Below, one piece after another: positions 27,652-36,072 of a stretch of 64,000 nucleotides of DNA. How positions within the stretch are numbered: the first letter of the stretch is position 1; every line of letters begins with the position of its first letter. Below the pieces are notes generated by a model, which was given only the letters and a program-made list of their open reading frames with translations, was not told the origin of the DNA and did no database searches. The stretch spans positions 1-64,000 of the forward strand of contig NZ_JAIQDW010000018.1 in assembly GCF_020026925.1 (NCBI RefSeq), read 5' to 3'. This DNA is from Flavobacterium hibisci (GTDB lineage Bacteria; Bacteroidota; Bacteroidia; Flavobacteriales; Flavobacteriaceae). The position numbers were made by a program, and so were the translations under genes.

Positions 27652-28221
27652 TTATTCAGGTAAGCTCAAAATATAAAAAATAGATTTTGGCAAATCATCA
27701 TAGGTTTTCAAAACAACGTAGTACCATTTGTTTTCAGGAATATCAACTTCAAAAACATCATTTTTTTTATGATTTTTAATTGCATCTTCAAAAGTTTTAT
27801 GCATAACTCCCTCATTAAACCATCCTAAATCACCTTTATTGACATTACCATCCATATTATAAATGGAAGCTAACTCTTCAAACGATTTATTTTTTTTATA
27901 TAATTTGAGAATCTCTTCCCTTTTTTTATTAATCTCATTAATAGTTAACCTACTACCATCTAAATAAATATAACTTACTCTCATCGAGACAGTAGGTTCT
28001 GTTTTAACAATTCTGGCCTTATCAATGATATCTTCTTCAAGAAATCTATTTTTATAATAATCAATACTATCATTAGTAATTTCTAAAGTCGTAATTTCAG
28101 CTTTTGGATTCAATTTAATAAAGTTCTCAGCTTCTTCAAGAGAGTTTATTTCTTTTAAGTTTTGTGAAGAAACAATAGTTAAATAGAAGAAGTTAATGGC
28201 TAATAGTAAGTATTTAAACAT
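27652..28221 (-). CDS. Secreted parvulin-type peptidyl-prolyl isomerase-like protein
   Basis: 189 aa with a signal peptide (FKYLLLAINFFYLTIVSSQ). Residues about 78-185 resemble the PpiC/parvulin rotamase domain: SFEELASIYNMDGNVNKGDLGWFNEGVMHKTFEDAI, then WYYVVLKTYDD. A periplasmic chaperone role is expected from the family. Its presence inside an RNA-repair island, next to the RloC-like ATPase gene, has no obvious functional sense; it may be a passenger of the same transfer. It looks as A+T-rich as the ATPase gene. Confidence 0.75.
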   Translation of the reverse strand: MFKYLLLAINFFYLTIVSSQNLKEINSLEEAENFIKLNPKAEITTLEITNDSIDYYKNRFLEEDIIDKARIVKTEPTVSMRVSYIYLDGSRLTINEINKKREEILKLYKKNKSFEELASIYNMDGNVNKGDLGWFNEGVMHKTFEDAIKNHKKNDVFEVDIPENKWYYVVLKTYDDLPKSIFYILSLPE

Positions 28222-28266
28222 AATGCATAGGTATTTAATTTACATTTCATGATCACATTTGCTAAA

Positions 28267-30531
28267 TTAATTTATCATAGCTTCAAAATGAGGTTCTGCT
28301 ATTTCTCTAAAAATCATTTCAAATGCATTAAATAAATTTTGAGGAACCTCATTAACTACTCTCTGATAAAACATCTCATCCAATGGAGAAACCTTATGAC
28401 TACCATCATTAATTTCAGAAATTAAGGCGCTACAAATATAATATCTTGGGTCTGTGACAGAAATGTTAGATATAGCAGCCCAAGAATCTTTTCCTAATTT
28501 GGTAAAATTAACATAACTCTCTAAAATTCTTCTCATTATATTACAAACAGAAATATTTAGTTCATTATCATCTTTATCTTTCAACGTTTTTAATGAATTC
28601 CAGAGTAATGTATAATCATTTAAAATTTCATTTTTATCTCCTGTACAGATTAGGCTACTTATATTTTTTTCCTTGATTACATGAAAAAAAGTTTTATCAT
28701 AACAAATAGGCCTGAAATCTGAAGAAACTTCTTTAAAAAAATAAAGATTATGAGACATTATAAAAACTTGTTGGATATTGGTATTTTTTAATAGTTTATG
28801 ATCAGGTTTATTCCCTTTTTTAGCAATTAATTGATGTATCAAAGTTGTAACTATAAACAAAACTTGGCTATCCAAACTAGAAACTGGGTCATCTATCACT
28901 ATAATTTTCTTTTTCGAACTTCTATCAGCATTATCTGTTCCTAAGCAAAGTTGATAGAAATATAAAAATGAAATAAAATTTTTTTCTCCTTCACTCAAAG
29001 TTTTAAATACATTTTCTGAATACTCATTATCAATCCTTTTGAGATAATATTGAGATATATTATTGATCTTTTCTTTTTCATCGATTAAAAAACCGTCAAA
29101 ACCGCTATTGCTTAAAATTGAATTTATATTTGATATTGCTTCTTGTGTTGTAATTGTTTCTGTCTTCCACTGCTCTATTTTATTTTTTGATTCTAATATT
29201 GACAAATTAATGGAATTCTCCATTTCAACTTCGAAAAAATAATCAATAGATGAATTGTACTTTCGTAAATAATACTTTTCTATTTTTCCTTTAGCTTTCT
29301 TTGCAAAATACTTCCACAAATCTAATTCGAATTGCTTTTTATTTAAATCAAGATTACTAAAATCCCCATTGTGTTTATTAATTAAATCTTTAATTTCCGA
29401 AATACTATCTTTAAAATTAAGTATAGATTGAAGTTCTTTTCTCGTATTAGATTCTTTAATTTTCAAATCAATCTGTTCGATGTTTTTATCGACAAAAGTT
29501 TTTAATGAATCATACAAATTAGAAACAAGATTTTTACGATTATATTCATTTAGAACATTTCTTATTTCTTGCAGTAAAAGAGAAACAGTTGAGACATAAT
29601 TAGTCTTCAATTTTTCTAATTCTGATATTTTATTTTTAAAATTTTGATCAAAATAATTTTCAAATTTTTTAACCAACTCACTATCTATAGTTTCTTTTTG
29701 ACAAAAAGGACATTTTTGTAAATCTTTGTCTTCTTTTAAAAATGATATTCCGGTAGAAACCCAATTACTAACCCCTAGATTATTAATCATCTCAGCAATG
29801 TCAATATCATTATTTCCTATAATTATCTCTTGCAGAAGTTTATTCAATTCTATTTCTTGTCTTCTAATTTTGGAGTATAATTTTGTTGAAATGTTGGAAT
29901 TAATTTTTACAATTTCATTATCATAAAATCTTTTATACTTACTTACTAAATCATCAAAAACAATATTCTCGTAACTATTTTTTTTAGATAAAATCCCCTC
30001 AATTTGCTCAAAATTATTTTGAACCTGTTTGAAAGGAAATAAATCCTTGATTTTTAAAAAAGATTGTAATGCGCTCTTTCTCTCTTCGAAACATTCCCTC
30101 TTTAATTTATCAAAACTTGTTTTATCATCTTGAATAATCTTCTCTTTTCTTGGTTGCAAAATATCTTTTAGATAATCTGAATTTTGTTTCAAAATTATAG
30201 TCTCTTCATCTATCAACTTATCTATTATATCATTACCTTGATTTAAAGAGAAAATACCATTCTGAACATCTTTTTTAATGAAATTTTTCTCAGTAAATTT
30301 TTCATCAAAAATGACAATTTCATAATCTTCTTCTAAATACCCTATTTGACTACAATTATTAAACTCAATGGATTTTGAGACGTCATCTAAAGTTAAATTA
30401 TACAAAAATTTAGCAATTGTCGATTTCCCTGAACCATTTTTACCAAAAAAGAAATTTACCTTTTTCAATTCATCAATTACAACTTCATTTTTGTAACTTG
30501 TTACTCCTTTAAGTTTTATATTTGTAATCAT
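28267..30531 (-). CDS. RloC/PrrC-like anticodon nuclease with AAA_13 ATPase
   Basis: 754-aa ABC/SMC-type ATPase. The N terminus has Walker A (GKNGSGKST, residues 30-38); a long helical middle carries a zinc-hook-like CPFC at 274-277; the signature LSEGEK (about 512-517) and Walker B KKIIVIDDPVSSLD follow. The C-terminal region has an Arg-x3-Glu (R667, E671) and a His in INDGSHK (H712), matching the Arg-Glu-His triad of PrrC/RloC tRNA-anticodon nucleases. RloC is known to combine zinc hook, ATPase and nuclease in this order. No restriction-modification genes adjoin it, unlike PrrC. It sits between two nucleotidyltransferase genes and looks more A+T-rich than most of the island. Confidence 0.72.
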   Translation of the reverse strand: MITNIKLKGVTSYKNEVVIDELKKVNFFFGKNGSGKSTIAKFLYNLTLDDVSKSIEFNNCSQIGYLEEDYEIVIFDEKFTEKNFIKKDVQNGIFSLNQGNDIIDKLIDEETIILKQNSDYLKDILQPRKEKIIQDDKTSFDKLKRECFEERKSALQSFLKIKDLFPFKQVQNNFEQIEGILSKKNSYENIVFDDLVSKYKRFYDNEIVKINSNISTKLYSKIRRQEIELNKLLQEIIIGNNDIDIAEMINNLGVSNWVSTGISFLKEDKDLQKCPFCQKETIDSELVKKFENYFDQNFKNKISELEKLKTNYVSTVSLLLQEIRNVLNEYNRKNLVSNLYDSLKTFVDKNIEQIDLKIKESNTRKELQSILNFKDSISEIKDLINKHNGDFSNLDLNKKQFELDLWKYFAKKAKGKIEKYYLRKYNSSIDYFFEVEMENSINLSILESKNKIEQWKTETITTQEAISNINSILSNSGFDGFLIDEKEKINNISQYYLKRIDNEYSENVFKTLSEGEKNFISFLYFYQLCLGTDNADRSSKKKIIVIDDPVSSLDSQVLFIVTTLIHQLIAKKGNKPDHKLLKNTNIQQVFIMSHNLYFFKEVSSDFRPICYDKTFFHVIKEKNISSLICTGDKNEILNDYTLLWNSLKTLKDKDDNELNISVCNIMRRILESYVNFTKLGKDSWAAISNISVTDPRYYICSALISEINDGSHKVSPLDEMFYQRVVNEVPQNLFNAFEMIFREIAEPHFEAMIN

Positions 30532-30541
30532 AAACTATAGT

Positions 30542-31291
30542 TTAATACATAATTTCTTTTCTAAAAAACAAATCCAACTCCTCAGCCATCTTCTTCCCAC
30601 TTTCCAACGTAATCGAATTCTCCTGATTAAATTTTACGGTTTCGAGTAAAAAATCAGTGATCAAAACTTCTTTTGGGTGCAGGTATTTTTCGTCCTGAGT
30701 GGCTTTTATTTCTTGTAATTCCAATATTTTTTCCTGTATGTTTTTCGGTGCAATTGGTACTAAATCGGCAAAAGCAACGGGCGGAAATGTATTGTTTTCT
30801 ATAATCCATTTTCCGGCTAAAGCGGTGCGTAAGGCGTAGAAATAACTTTTTAGTTTTACTTCCTCCATTTCGCAGACTTCCATGAAATTTTTTGTCGTTC
30901 CTAAATAATGGTGTAAAACCGCTATTGGCGAGAAACATTCCGTGGCTATCTTCCGCATTTGTTTTGCAAAATCATCATTTGCATAATACACAATTGGCGA
31001 AAACAACCACTCAATCAAAGGTGCGTTAGATTTTGCTAATAATTTTATGGCTTTCCGTAAATCCCAGCCGGAACCGTCAAGATCGTCTTCGGTCATGAAC
31101 TCAATCACATCGGGTTGTTCCCAAAGTGACAAATAATACTCGGGTTTGTGTTTGTAGATAAAACGAATATCATAGTCACTGTCCGGAGAAGCAAATCCCC
31201 AGGCACGGCTTCCGGATTCTACGGCAAAGAGTATTTCTACTTCTTTTTCGAGTTCTGTTTGTTTTAGTTTTTGAAGTATTTTTTCTTTCAT
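30542..31291 (-). CDS. Nucleotidyltransferase-fold protein (COG3541-like), second of three
   Basis: 249 aa from the ATG at 31291 (MKEKILQKL; the TTG at 31303 is rejected). Polymerase-beta-like motif ESGSRAWGFASPDSDYDIRFIY at residues 26-46 with D39 and D41 as likely metal ligands. A helical C-terminal region follows (LLAKSNAPLIEWLFSPIVYY, HHYLGTTKNFMEVC, YALRTALAGKWIIE). It is a typical COG3541 protein and a distant relative of the 352-aa protein at 26581. The RloC-like gene begins 11 bp downstream, so the two may be co-transcribed. Substrate unknown; context suggests RNA ends. Confidence 0.85.
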   Translation of the reverse strand: MKEKILQKLKQTELEKEVEILFAVESGSRAWGFASPDSDYDIRFIYKHKPEYYLSLWEQPDVIEFMTEDDLDGSGWDLRKAIKLLAKSNAPLIEWLFSPIVYYANDDFAKQMRKIATECFSPIAVLHHYLGTTKNFMEVCEMEEVKLKSYFYALRTALAGKWIIENNTFPPVAFADLVPIAPKNIQEKILELQEIKATQDEKYLHPKEVLITDFLLETVKFNQENSITLESGKKMAEELDLFFRKEIMY

Positions 31292-31303
31292 GGCTGGTTT
31301 CAA

Positions 31304-31512
31304 ATATAAATAAACAACAAAGCTTTAAACCAGGTAATAATACGTGAATTTTTTAAAAAAAAAGGTACTGAGTTTCTAAGCTTCTAAGTTTCTAAGTTTT
31401 TTCTTCTCAGTATTTATATTATCTCGCAAAGGCGCAGAGTCGCTAAGTTTTATTTTTATGCAAGTGTTTTAAGTTTTTATTCTTTGTCCTCTGAACCTTT
31501 GCCTCTTTGTCC
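31304..31512. repeat. Short direct-repeat region (CTAAGTTT-type)
   Basis: Repeats of the type TTTCTAAGCTTCTAAG followed by a fragment of the cgcaaag-gcgcagag repeat also found near 32410 and 42230. I see no gene in it. It looks like degraded copies of the genome's dispersed intergenic repeats. Confidence 0.55.
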
Positions 31513-32310
31513 CTATATATTGAAAAAGACTTTAGCATTCCTCGTCGTTTCCTCTGCCACTTTATCCAAAGCAATTCCTTTAAACTGTGCAATTGTTCCG
31601 GCAACATACGGCAGAAAAGCAGGTTCGCAACGACGTTCATGGTATTTCTTCAAGAGACTGTTCGGGACATTTTTAGGAAGCATAAACGGCGCATCGGTTT
31701 CGATCAGCATTCTGTCGAGAGGTACGTACTGAATGACTTCTTTTAAATGGCTGAAACGTCTGGCATCTGAAATCGCTCCCGTAAAACCCAGATAAAATCC
31801 GTTATCGAGATAGGTTTTGGCTTCCTGCAAAGTTCCCGTAAAACAATGCACCACGCCTTTTGGCAGTTTCGGCAGATAGTCTTTTGTGATATTCATAAAC
31901 GAACTAAAAGCGCTTCTTTCGTGCAAAAACAAAGGTTTCTGAACTTCAATCGCCAATTCTAACTGGGCTTTGTAACATTCTTCCTGTTTGTTTCGGGGTG
32001 AAAAATCACGATCAAAATCGAGTCCGCATTCGCCTACTGAAACTACGTGTTTCTGCTGTAATACATTCTTTAGTTTCGAAATGCTTTGTGCGTCGAAACT
32101 CTTCGCGTCATGTGGGTGAATTCCGGCTGTCGCATATAATATGCCCGGATACTGCCTGGCAATCTTTGCGGATTCTTCACTATTTCGTACGCTTGTTCCA
32201 GTTAGTATCATTTGCGATACATCGGCATCTAAAGCGTCTTGTACGACATCGTCTATGTCGGTTTGGAATTGTTTGTTGGTTAGGTTGATTCCTATGTCTA
32301 TGTATTTCAT
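31513..32310 (-). CDS. tatD: TatD family nuclease
   Basis: 265-aa metal-dependent TIM-barrel hydrolase. It matches the E. coli TatD branch rather than YcfH (IDIGINLTNKQF at the start, GIHPHDAKSF, SVGECGLDFDR, LFLHERSA, VVHCFTGTLQEA, LIETDAPFMLPK, EPAFLPYVA). TatD has 3'-5' exonuclease activity on single-stranded DNA and RNA. In this island it may trim damaged RNA ends. It is bounded by repeat-rich gaps on both sides, so it is probably transcribed alone. Confidence 0.93.
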   Translation of the reverse strand: MKYIDIGINLTNKQFQTDIDDVVQDALDADVSQMILTGTSVRNSEESAKIARQYPGILYATAGIHPHDAKSFDAQSISKLKNVLQQKHVVSVGECGLDFDRDFSPRNKQEECYKAQLELAIEVQKPLFLHERSAFSSFMNITKDYLPKLPKGVVHCFTGTLQEAKTYLDNGFYLGFTGAISDARRFSHLKEVIQYVPLDRMLIETDAPFMLPKNVPNSLLKKYHERRCEPAFLPYVAGTIAQFKGIALDKVAEETTRNAKVFFNI

Positions 32311-32396
32311 TTTTTTTAGTTGCTAAGGTTCTGAGGGGCTAAGATTCTAAGTTTTTCCCTCTCAGTTACCTTGAATTATTATTTTGTTTTTTGCCA

Positions 32397-32623
32397 TTAA
32401 GGCGTTATTTTTAATCTCGCAAAGTCGCGGAGTCGCAAAGTTTTTTGCGTTAAGTTTGTCATTTCGACATTTTGGGAGAAATCACACGCGGGATTCGACA
32501 AAGATTGGTTTGACTTTGTGGAGCTACTTGTGTGATTTCTCCTCCGTCGAAATGACAATAATGAGTATAAACTTTGCGAGTCTTTGCGTATAAATCTTTG
32601 CGAATCTTTGCGGTAAAACCTTT
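32397..32623. repeat. Nested palindromic repeat, copy A
   Basis: No gene. Outer arms of the cgcaaag type (about 32409-32447 and 32570-32615) enclose an imperfect inverted repeat whose outer ends read TTTGTCATTTCGAC and GTCGAAATGACAA (about 32457-32562), with GAAATCACACGCGGG inside. The same architecture recurs at 42226-42417, and a related palindrome at 48298-48399. Confidence 0.8.
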
Positions 32624-33523
32624 CTAAAAATCCCCGTAATACACCTGAAAGCAAGGTAATTTCAGGTCATTTCGCCATGTATCCACTACCTGGTTTCTAT
32701 CGTCTAAAACAAATTCTACAAAGTATTTATCTTTTATAAACTCGTTATAGATTTCGGTTTTGATGATCGAATCTTTTCGGCTGTCTTTTGTTTTACGCAT
32801 AATTAAATCATCGTATTCGATTTCGTGTTTTTGAAGGAATCGCAAGGTTGGTTCTTTGTATCGGTCTTCTCTTCCGGAAACCAGCAATATTTCGTATCCT
32901 AATTTCTTGTAGTTTCGCAACACATTTGCTACCGGATTGTTGATTCCGTCTTCATCACATTTGCTTGCATCAAAAGGGTTTCTTCCGTTCATTAAAGCCA
33001 GTGTTCCGTCAAGATCACAAATTATTGCTTTTGGCAGATCCGGGTTTTGATCGCAGTATTCCAGGTTTTTTTCGACTTTTCTGATCGGTTTAAAATCAAA
33101 TTTTTGTTTGGTTTTCTGCAATTGGTAAAACATATTTTCAATTACTTTTTTAGGCACTTTTCGATCTCTTTTTTCATTTCGGGTAAAAAGTTCTTCTAAT
33201 GATAAATCAAAAACTTTGAATTCGATATTAGCCATTTCTGAGAAATCTGCGATAGGCTGCTTTATGTATTCCAGGTTTACATTGCAGGTATCCAAAAGTA
33301 CATTCCACCCATTCGAAAGCAGGGTTTTGATCTGCACATTGATAATCTTTGTAATCATGTTTTCTACCGATGGATCCATCACTTCCTGAAATTGCGAAAA
33401 CCTGATTTCATCACGACTGATTCGCATGGTTTTGGCTTCAGTTCTCACTTTCCATTCGGCAAACGTACTTTTTCCTGATGCCGGGCAGCCGACTAATATC
33501 GTTAATGTAGGTATCTTTTTCAT
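32624..33523 (-). CDS. pnkp: Polynucleotide kinase-phosphatase (T4 Pnkp-like)
   Basis: 299 aa, the size of T4 Pnkp, with the same two domains. Residues 1-150 are a P-loop 5'-OH RNA/DNA kinase (Walker A GCPASGKST at 12-20, MRISRDEIR, the Arg-rich lid EKRDRKVPKKVI). Residues 160-299 are a HAD-type 3'-phosphatase (ICDLDGTLA at 168-176 with D170 and D172, LVSGREDRY, VLDDRNQVVDTW). It converts 2',3'-cyclic phosphate or 3'-phosphate and 5'-OH breaks into ligatable ends. It follows the Pnkp-type ligase gene by 12 bp in the hen1 operon. Confidence 0.94.
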   Translation of the reverse strand: MKKIPTLTILVGCPASGKSTFAEWKVRTEAKTMRISRDEIRFSQFQEVMDPSVENMITKIINVQIKTLLSNGWNVLLDTCNVNLEYIKQPIADFSEMANIEFKVFDLSLEELFTRNEKRDRKVPKKVIENMFYQLQKTKQKFDFKPIRKVEKNLEYCDQNPDLPKAIICDLDGTLALMNGRNPFDASKCDEDGINNPVANVLRNYKKLGYEILLVSGREDRYKEPTLRFLQKHEIEYDDLIMRKTKDSRKDSIIKTEIYNEFIKDKYFVEFVLDDRNQVVDTWRNDLKLPCFQVYYGDF

Positions 33524-33535
33524 TTTATAATCGTG

Positions 33536-34720
33536 TTACAATCTTGGATCTAATGTTTTTTCTATTTCTTCATTATTGATTCTTTTCAGAAGAAGTAAAC
33601 GCATCAAATAATTTTCATCTCCTAAATCTTTATACGGAATCTGAAGCATCTTCTGATTGATTTCCCAGCCGTTTATCGACTGTTCCAGTTTCTTTTTTAC
33701 GTTTCTCTTATCGATATAGTGATCAAAATCCTGATGGAAATTCACTCCGTAAATCATCGTGAGATAATTATTGTTTCTGACTTTAAAACATGGCGGCTGG
33801 TTTTTGATGTAATTCTGCACCGGCTTTATCATGATTCCTTCTTCATTGGCATCAGTCAGTTTTTCAAAAAAGGCATAAATCTCTTTTAGCTTTTCCTCTT
33901 TATCAGAAGCCGTAATTTCTAAATGCAGAAACACATCATCGTTTACCAGTTCATACGTTAAATTGCTGTTTGGCAATACTTCTTCACCCGAAATTTTGAC
34001 TTCTTTTAAAATCGTGAAAGGTTTAAAATGTATTTCCCCTTCAGTGCCAAACGTATCAATTTGATTTTTGAATAAATGTAAAGATTCCTGCTGTTTCTCT
34101 AAATCCGGAATTTTCACTGCCTGTAAAGCTTCGTACTGACGAACAATATGAGACTTGTATTTACTGCCGAATTCTTTTCTGGTCAGTTGCTTTTTATCCG
34201 AAACATAAGCTGTGAACGATTCCTCATTTTTTACAGCAACCAATTTCTCAAGCAATCCAGAAGTTTTCAAATACGAATTGTGCGTTTGCAAAGCGTCATA
34301 ATAACCTGTAAATTCTTTTTCGATTAATCCCGCCCCCAAAACTTTCCATGGCAATAATTCTGAAGCAATCAAAAGCGTATCAAAATCAGGAAAAGCAATC
34401 AGCATTCTGGTATGTAGGTCTTTCAAGCTTTCTATAGCTTTCTCTACATCAATATGATCGAGTTTGAAACCATTTCTGGAAACAAAATATGTTTCTTCGA
34501 GATTTCTTTTTAGATAAATCGTACAGTAGGAACCCATGTATTTTTTCTGAACCACAAAATCGGTCACACCATTTTTCAAATAATAATTTACTGCTTCTTC
34601 GATGCTTTCGATTTCGTTTTTTTCTTTGCTTTTTGGAGCCGGAGAAATGGTTGGCGAAAAATCATTTATCTTATTTGTGCAGAACCACTCTATTCTGTTT
34701 CTTACTTTAAAATCTAACAT
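33536..34720 (-). CDS. Pnkp-type RNA ligase (stand-alone)
   Basis: 394-aa ATP-dependent nucleotidyltransferase/ligase resembling the ligase module of bacterial Pnkp. Motif I is QKKYMGSYC with the nucleophilic Lys at K60 and the MGS of bacterial Pnkp ligases; later motifs are FGTEGEIHFKPF, EEGIMIKP (motif IV) and PCFKVRNNNYL (motif V). In Clostridium thermocellum Pnkp the kinase, phosphatase and ligase are one chain; here the ligase is separate. The Hen1 gene ends 4 bp upstream, in keeping with the Pnkp/Hen1 partnership in which Hen1's N terminus activates the ligase. Confidence 0.88.
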   Translation of the reverse strand: MLDFKVRNRIEWFCTNKINDFSPTISPAPKSKEKNEIESIEEAVNYYLKNGVTDFVVQKKYMGSYCTIYLKRNLEETYFVSRNGFKLDHIDVEKAIESLKDLHTRMLIAFPDFDTLLIASELLPWKVLGAGLIEKEFTGYYDALQTHNSYLKTSGLLEKLVAVKNEESFTAYVSDKKQLTRKEFGSKYKSHIVRQYEALQAVKIPDLEKQQESLHLFKNQIDTFGTEGEIHFKPFTILKEVKISGEEVLPNSNLTYELVNDDVFLHLEITASDKEEKLKEIYAFFEKLTDANEEGIMIKPVQNYIKNQPPCFKVRNNNYLTMIYGVNFHQDFDHYIDKRNVKKKLEQSINGWEINQKMLQIPYKDLGDENYLMRLLLLKRINNEEIEKTLDPRL

Positions 34721-34724
34721 CTCT

Positions 34725-36002
34725 TTACTTTTTTTGAATAATTACCGCACTTGTCGGGTAAACTCCTTTTACACAATCTCCTACTCCGTAAAATGTTTTT
34801 GGATTTGGAAAAATATCCTCAATCAACTTTACAAACTCTGCATTTGACAATTCGAAATCATGATCGTCGTGCCTGAACTCTTCTGTCAATTCGTAGTTAA
34901 CATTAAAATCTTTATCCGGCGTTGTCACAAACAATTGCGTAAAACTGGTATTATCCCGAATCCAGATCAGCAATGATTTTGCTTCTTCTAACGAGTTGTG
35001 TTCAATCACTTCGCTTAAAATAATCTGTCCTTCAAAATCTTTAAGATCTTCTAATTTTTCAACCCAAACCAAATGATCTGCTCTTTCGATAGCCTGAATT
35101 TTATCTGCAACATGTTTAAAATCAACCTCATCGTAAGCGTAATATTCCTGCAAAAATCCTCTTTTGTTTAACAATTTGAAATACTGCAATTCGCCACAAC
35201 CGAAATCTAAAACAGCTTCATCAAAATCAATTTTACTGCAAATGAATTCTCTTCTCGATTGATGTGTATCTGTAAAAACTAACTCCACTTCATTATCAAA
35301 ATACGCTTCTAACTGCGGCTTGAACTTCTCAAACTGCACCGGAGAGCGCATGATTCTTTTTATGAAAAGATAAAATACGAAATACGGAATCCCGGTAAGA
35401 TTGGTAAACATCGTAATATGCTTCTGAATGAAAAAATCATCGATAAAAGTGTACACTGCATATCTGTTGGTGAAATGTGTAAATAATGCTACCAGTGAAA
35501 ATTTCTGAACAGCCTCTCTTACCGTTGCTCCTTCTATCGTTAATTCATAATTATTGCCAATCTTATGTTTGATCGTAATCCCGTCAATATATTTCGATAA
35601 AAGATATTTCTCGTTTTTATACCAGCCAGAATCTATAAAGAACGTAGGAACTTCGATTGTACATTTCCCGGTATCCACTTCATCGTAATTTTTCTCCAGC
35701 CAGGAAATAATCGTTTCGCTTAAGACTTTGTTTTCTTTGTATAAATGATTAAAAAACTCCGTCATGATGTTTAATGCCAGGAGCGGACTGCAATAACTTT
35801 GAAAATCAATCTGATTCCCTTCTTCCGGCAGGTAACTTTTTTTTCCGTCTAAAAAGACACAGTGATATTCGTTTTCGGCAATTACATTTCCTATTAAAAT
35901 CCCGTTTTTCAATTCTTTCAAATAAAGTCCCTGATCGGTGTTTGGGTTCTTGTAAAGAATATCTAAAAAGTATTTATTATCTGATTTAAGTTTTATAATC
36001 AT
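34725..36002 (-). CDS. hen1: 3'-terminal RNA ribose 2'-O-methyltransferase Hen1
   Basis: 425-aa bacterial Hen1. It methylates the 2'-OH at the broken 3' end before ligation, making the repaired tRNA resistant to the same nuclease. Residues 1-235 are the bacterial N-terminal domain that stabilises and activates the ligase. Residues about 240-425 are the methyltransferase: LDFGCGEL at 265-272 (AdoMet), SEVIEH with E331, E334 and H335 as Mn ligands, and FRHDDHDFE with H378/H381 completing the site. It is first in a three-gene operon (hen1, ligase, pnkp) driven by the palindrome-controlled promoter just upstream. Confidence 0.94.
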   Translation of the reverse strand: MIIKLKSDNKYFLDILYKNPNTDQGLYLKELKNGILIGNVIAENEYHCVFLDGKKSYLPEEGNQIDFQSYCSPLLALNIMTEFFNHLYKENKVLSETIISWLEKNYDEVDTGKCTIEVPTFFIDSGWYKNEKYLLSKYIDGITIKHKIGNNYELTIEGATVREAVQKFSLVALFTHFTNRYAVYTFIDDFFIQKHITMFTNLTGIPYFVFYLFIKRIMRSPVQFEKFKPQLEAYFDNEVELVFTDTHQSRREFICSKIDFDEAVLDFGCGELQYFKLLNKRGFLQEYYAYDEVDFKHVADKIQAIERADHLVWVEKLEDLKDFEGQIILSEVIEHNSLEEAKSLLIWIRDNTSFTQLFVTTPDKDFNVNYELTEEFRHDDHDFELSNAEFVKLIEDIFPNPKTFYGVGDCVKGVYPTSAVIIQKK

Positions 36003-36021
36003 GACATTTATTTTTGTTTGA

Positions 36022-36060
36022 CAAATATAGCTTTGTCACTGCGCAATTATTTTGCGCAGT
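36022..36060 (-). promoter_or_regulatory. hen1 promoter with island operator O1
   Basis: Operator at 36038-36060: perfect 9-bp inverted arms ACTGCGCAA and TTGCGCAGT around TTATT. Eight bases on lies a perfect minus-strand -7 box TATATTTG (36029 to 36022), 20 bp upstream of the hen1 ATG. The operator covers the expected -33 region. It is the best copy of a palindrome found four times in the island. Confidence 0.82.
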
Positions 36061-36072
36061 TTAAATTAAAAT

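Noticed and set aside
28267..30531. PrrC of a type I restriction-guarded system, or a plain SMC/RecF-type DNA repair ATPase
   Set aside because: No hsdM, hsdS or hsdR is present. Size and the CPFC hook favour RloC over PrrC, and the C-terminal R/E/H residues argue against a plain DNA repair ATPase, though the nuclease call is not proven.
32384..32654. Short open frames on both strands of the 32.4-32.65 kb gap
   Set aside because: They fall in palindromic repeats and have low-complexity, repeat-derived products with no family resemblance.
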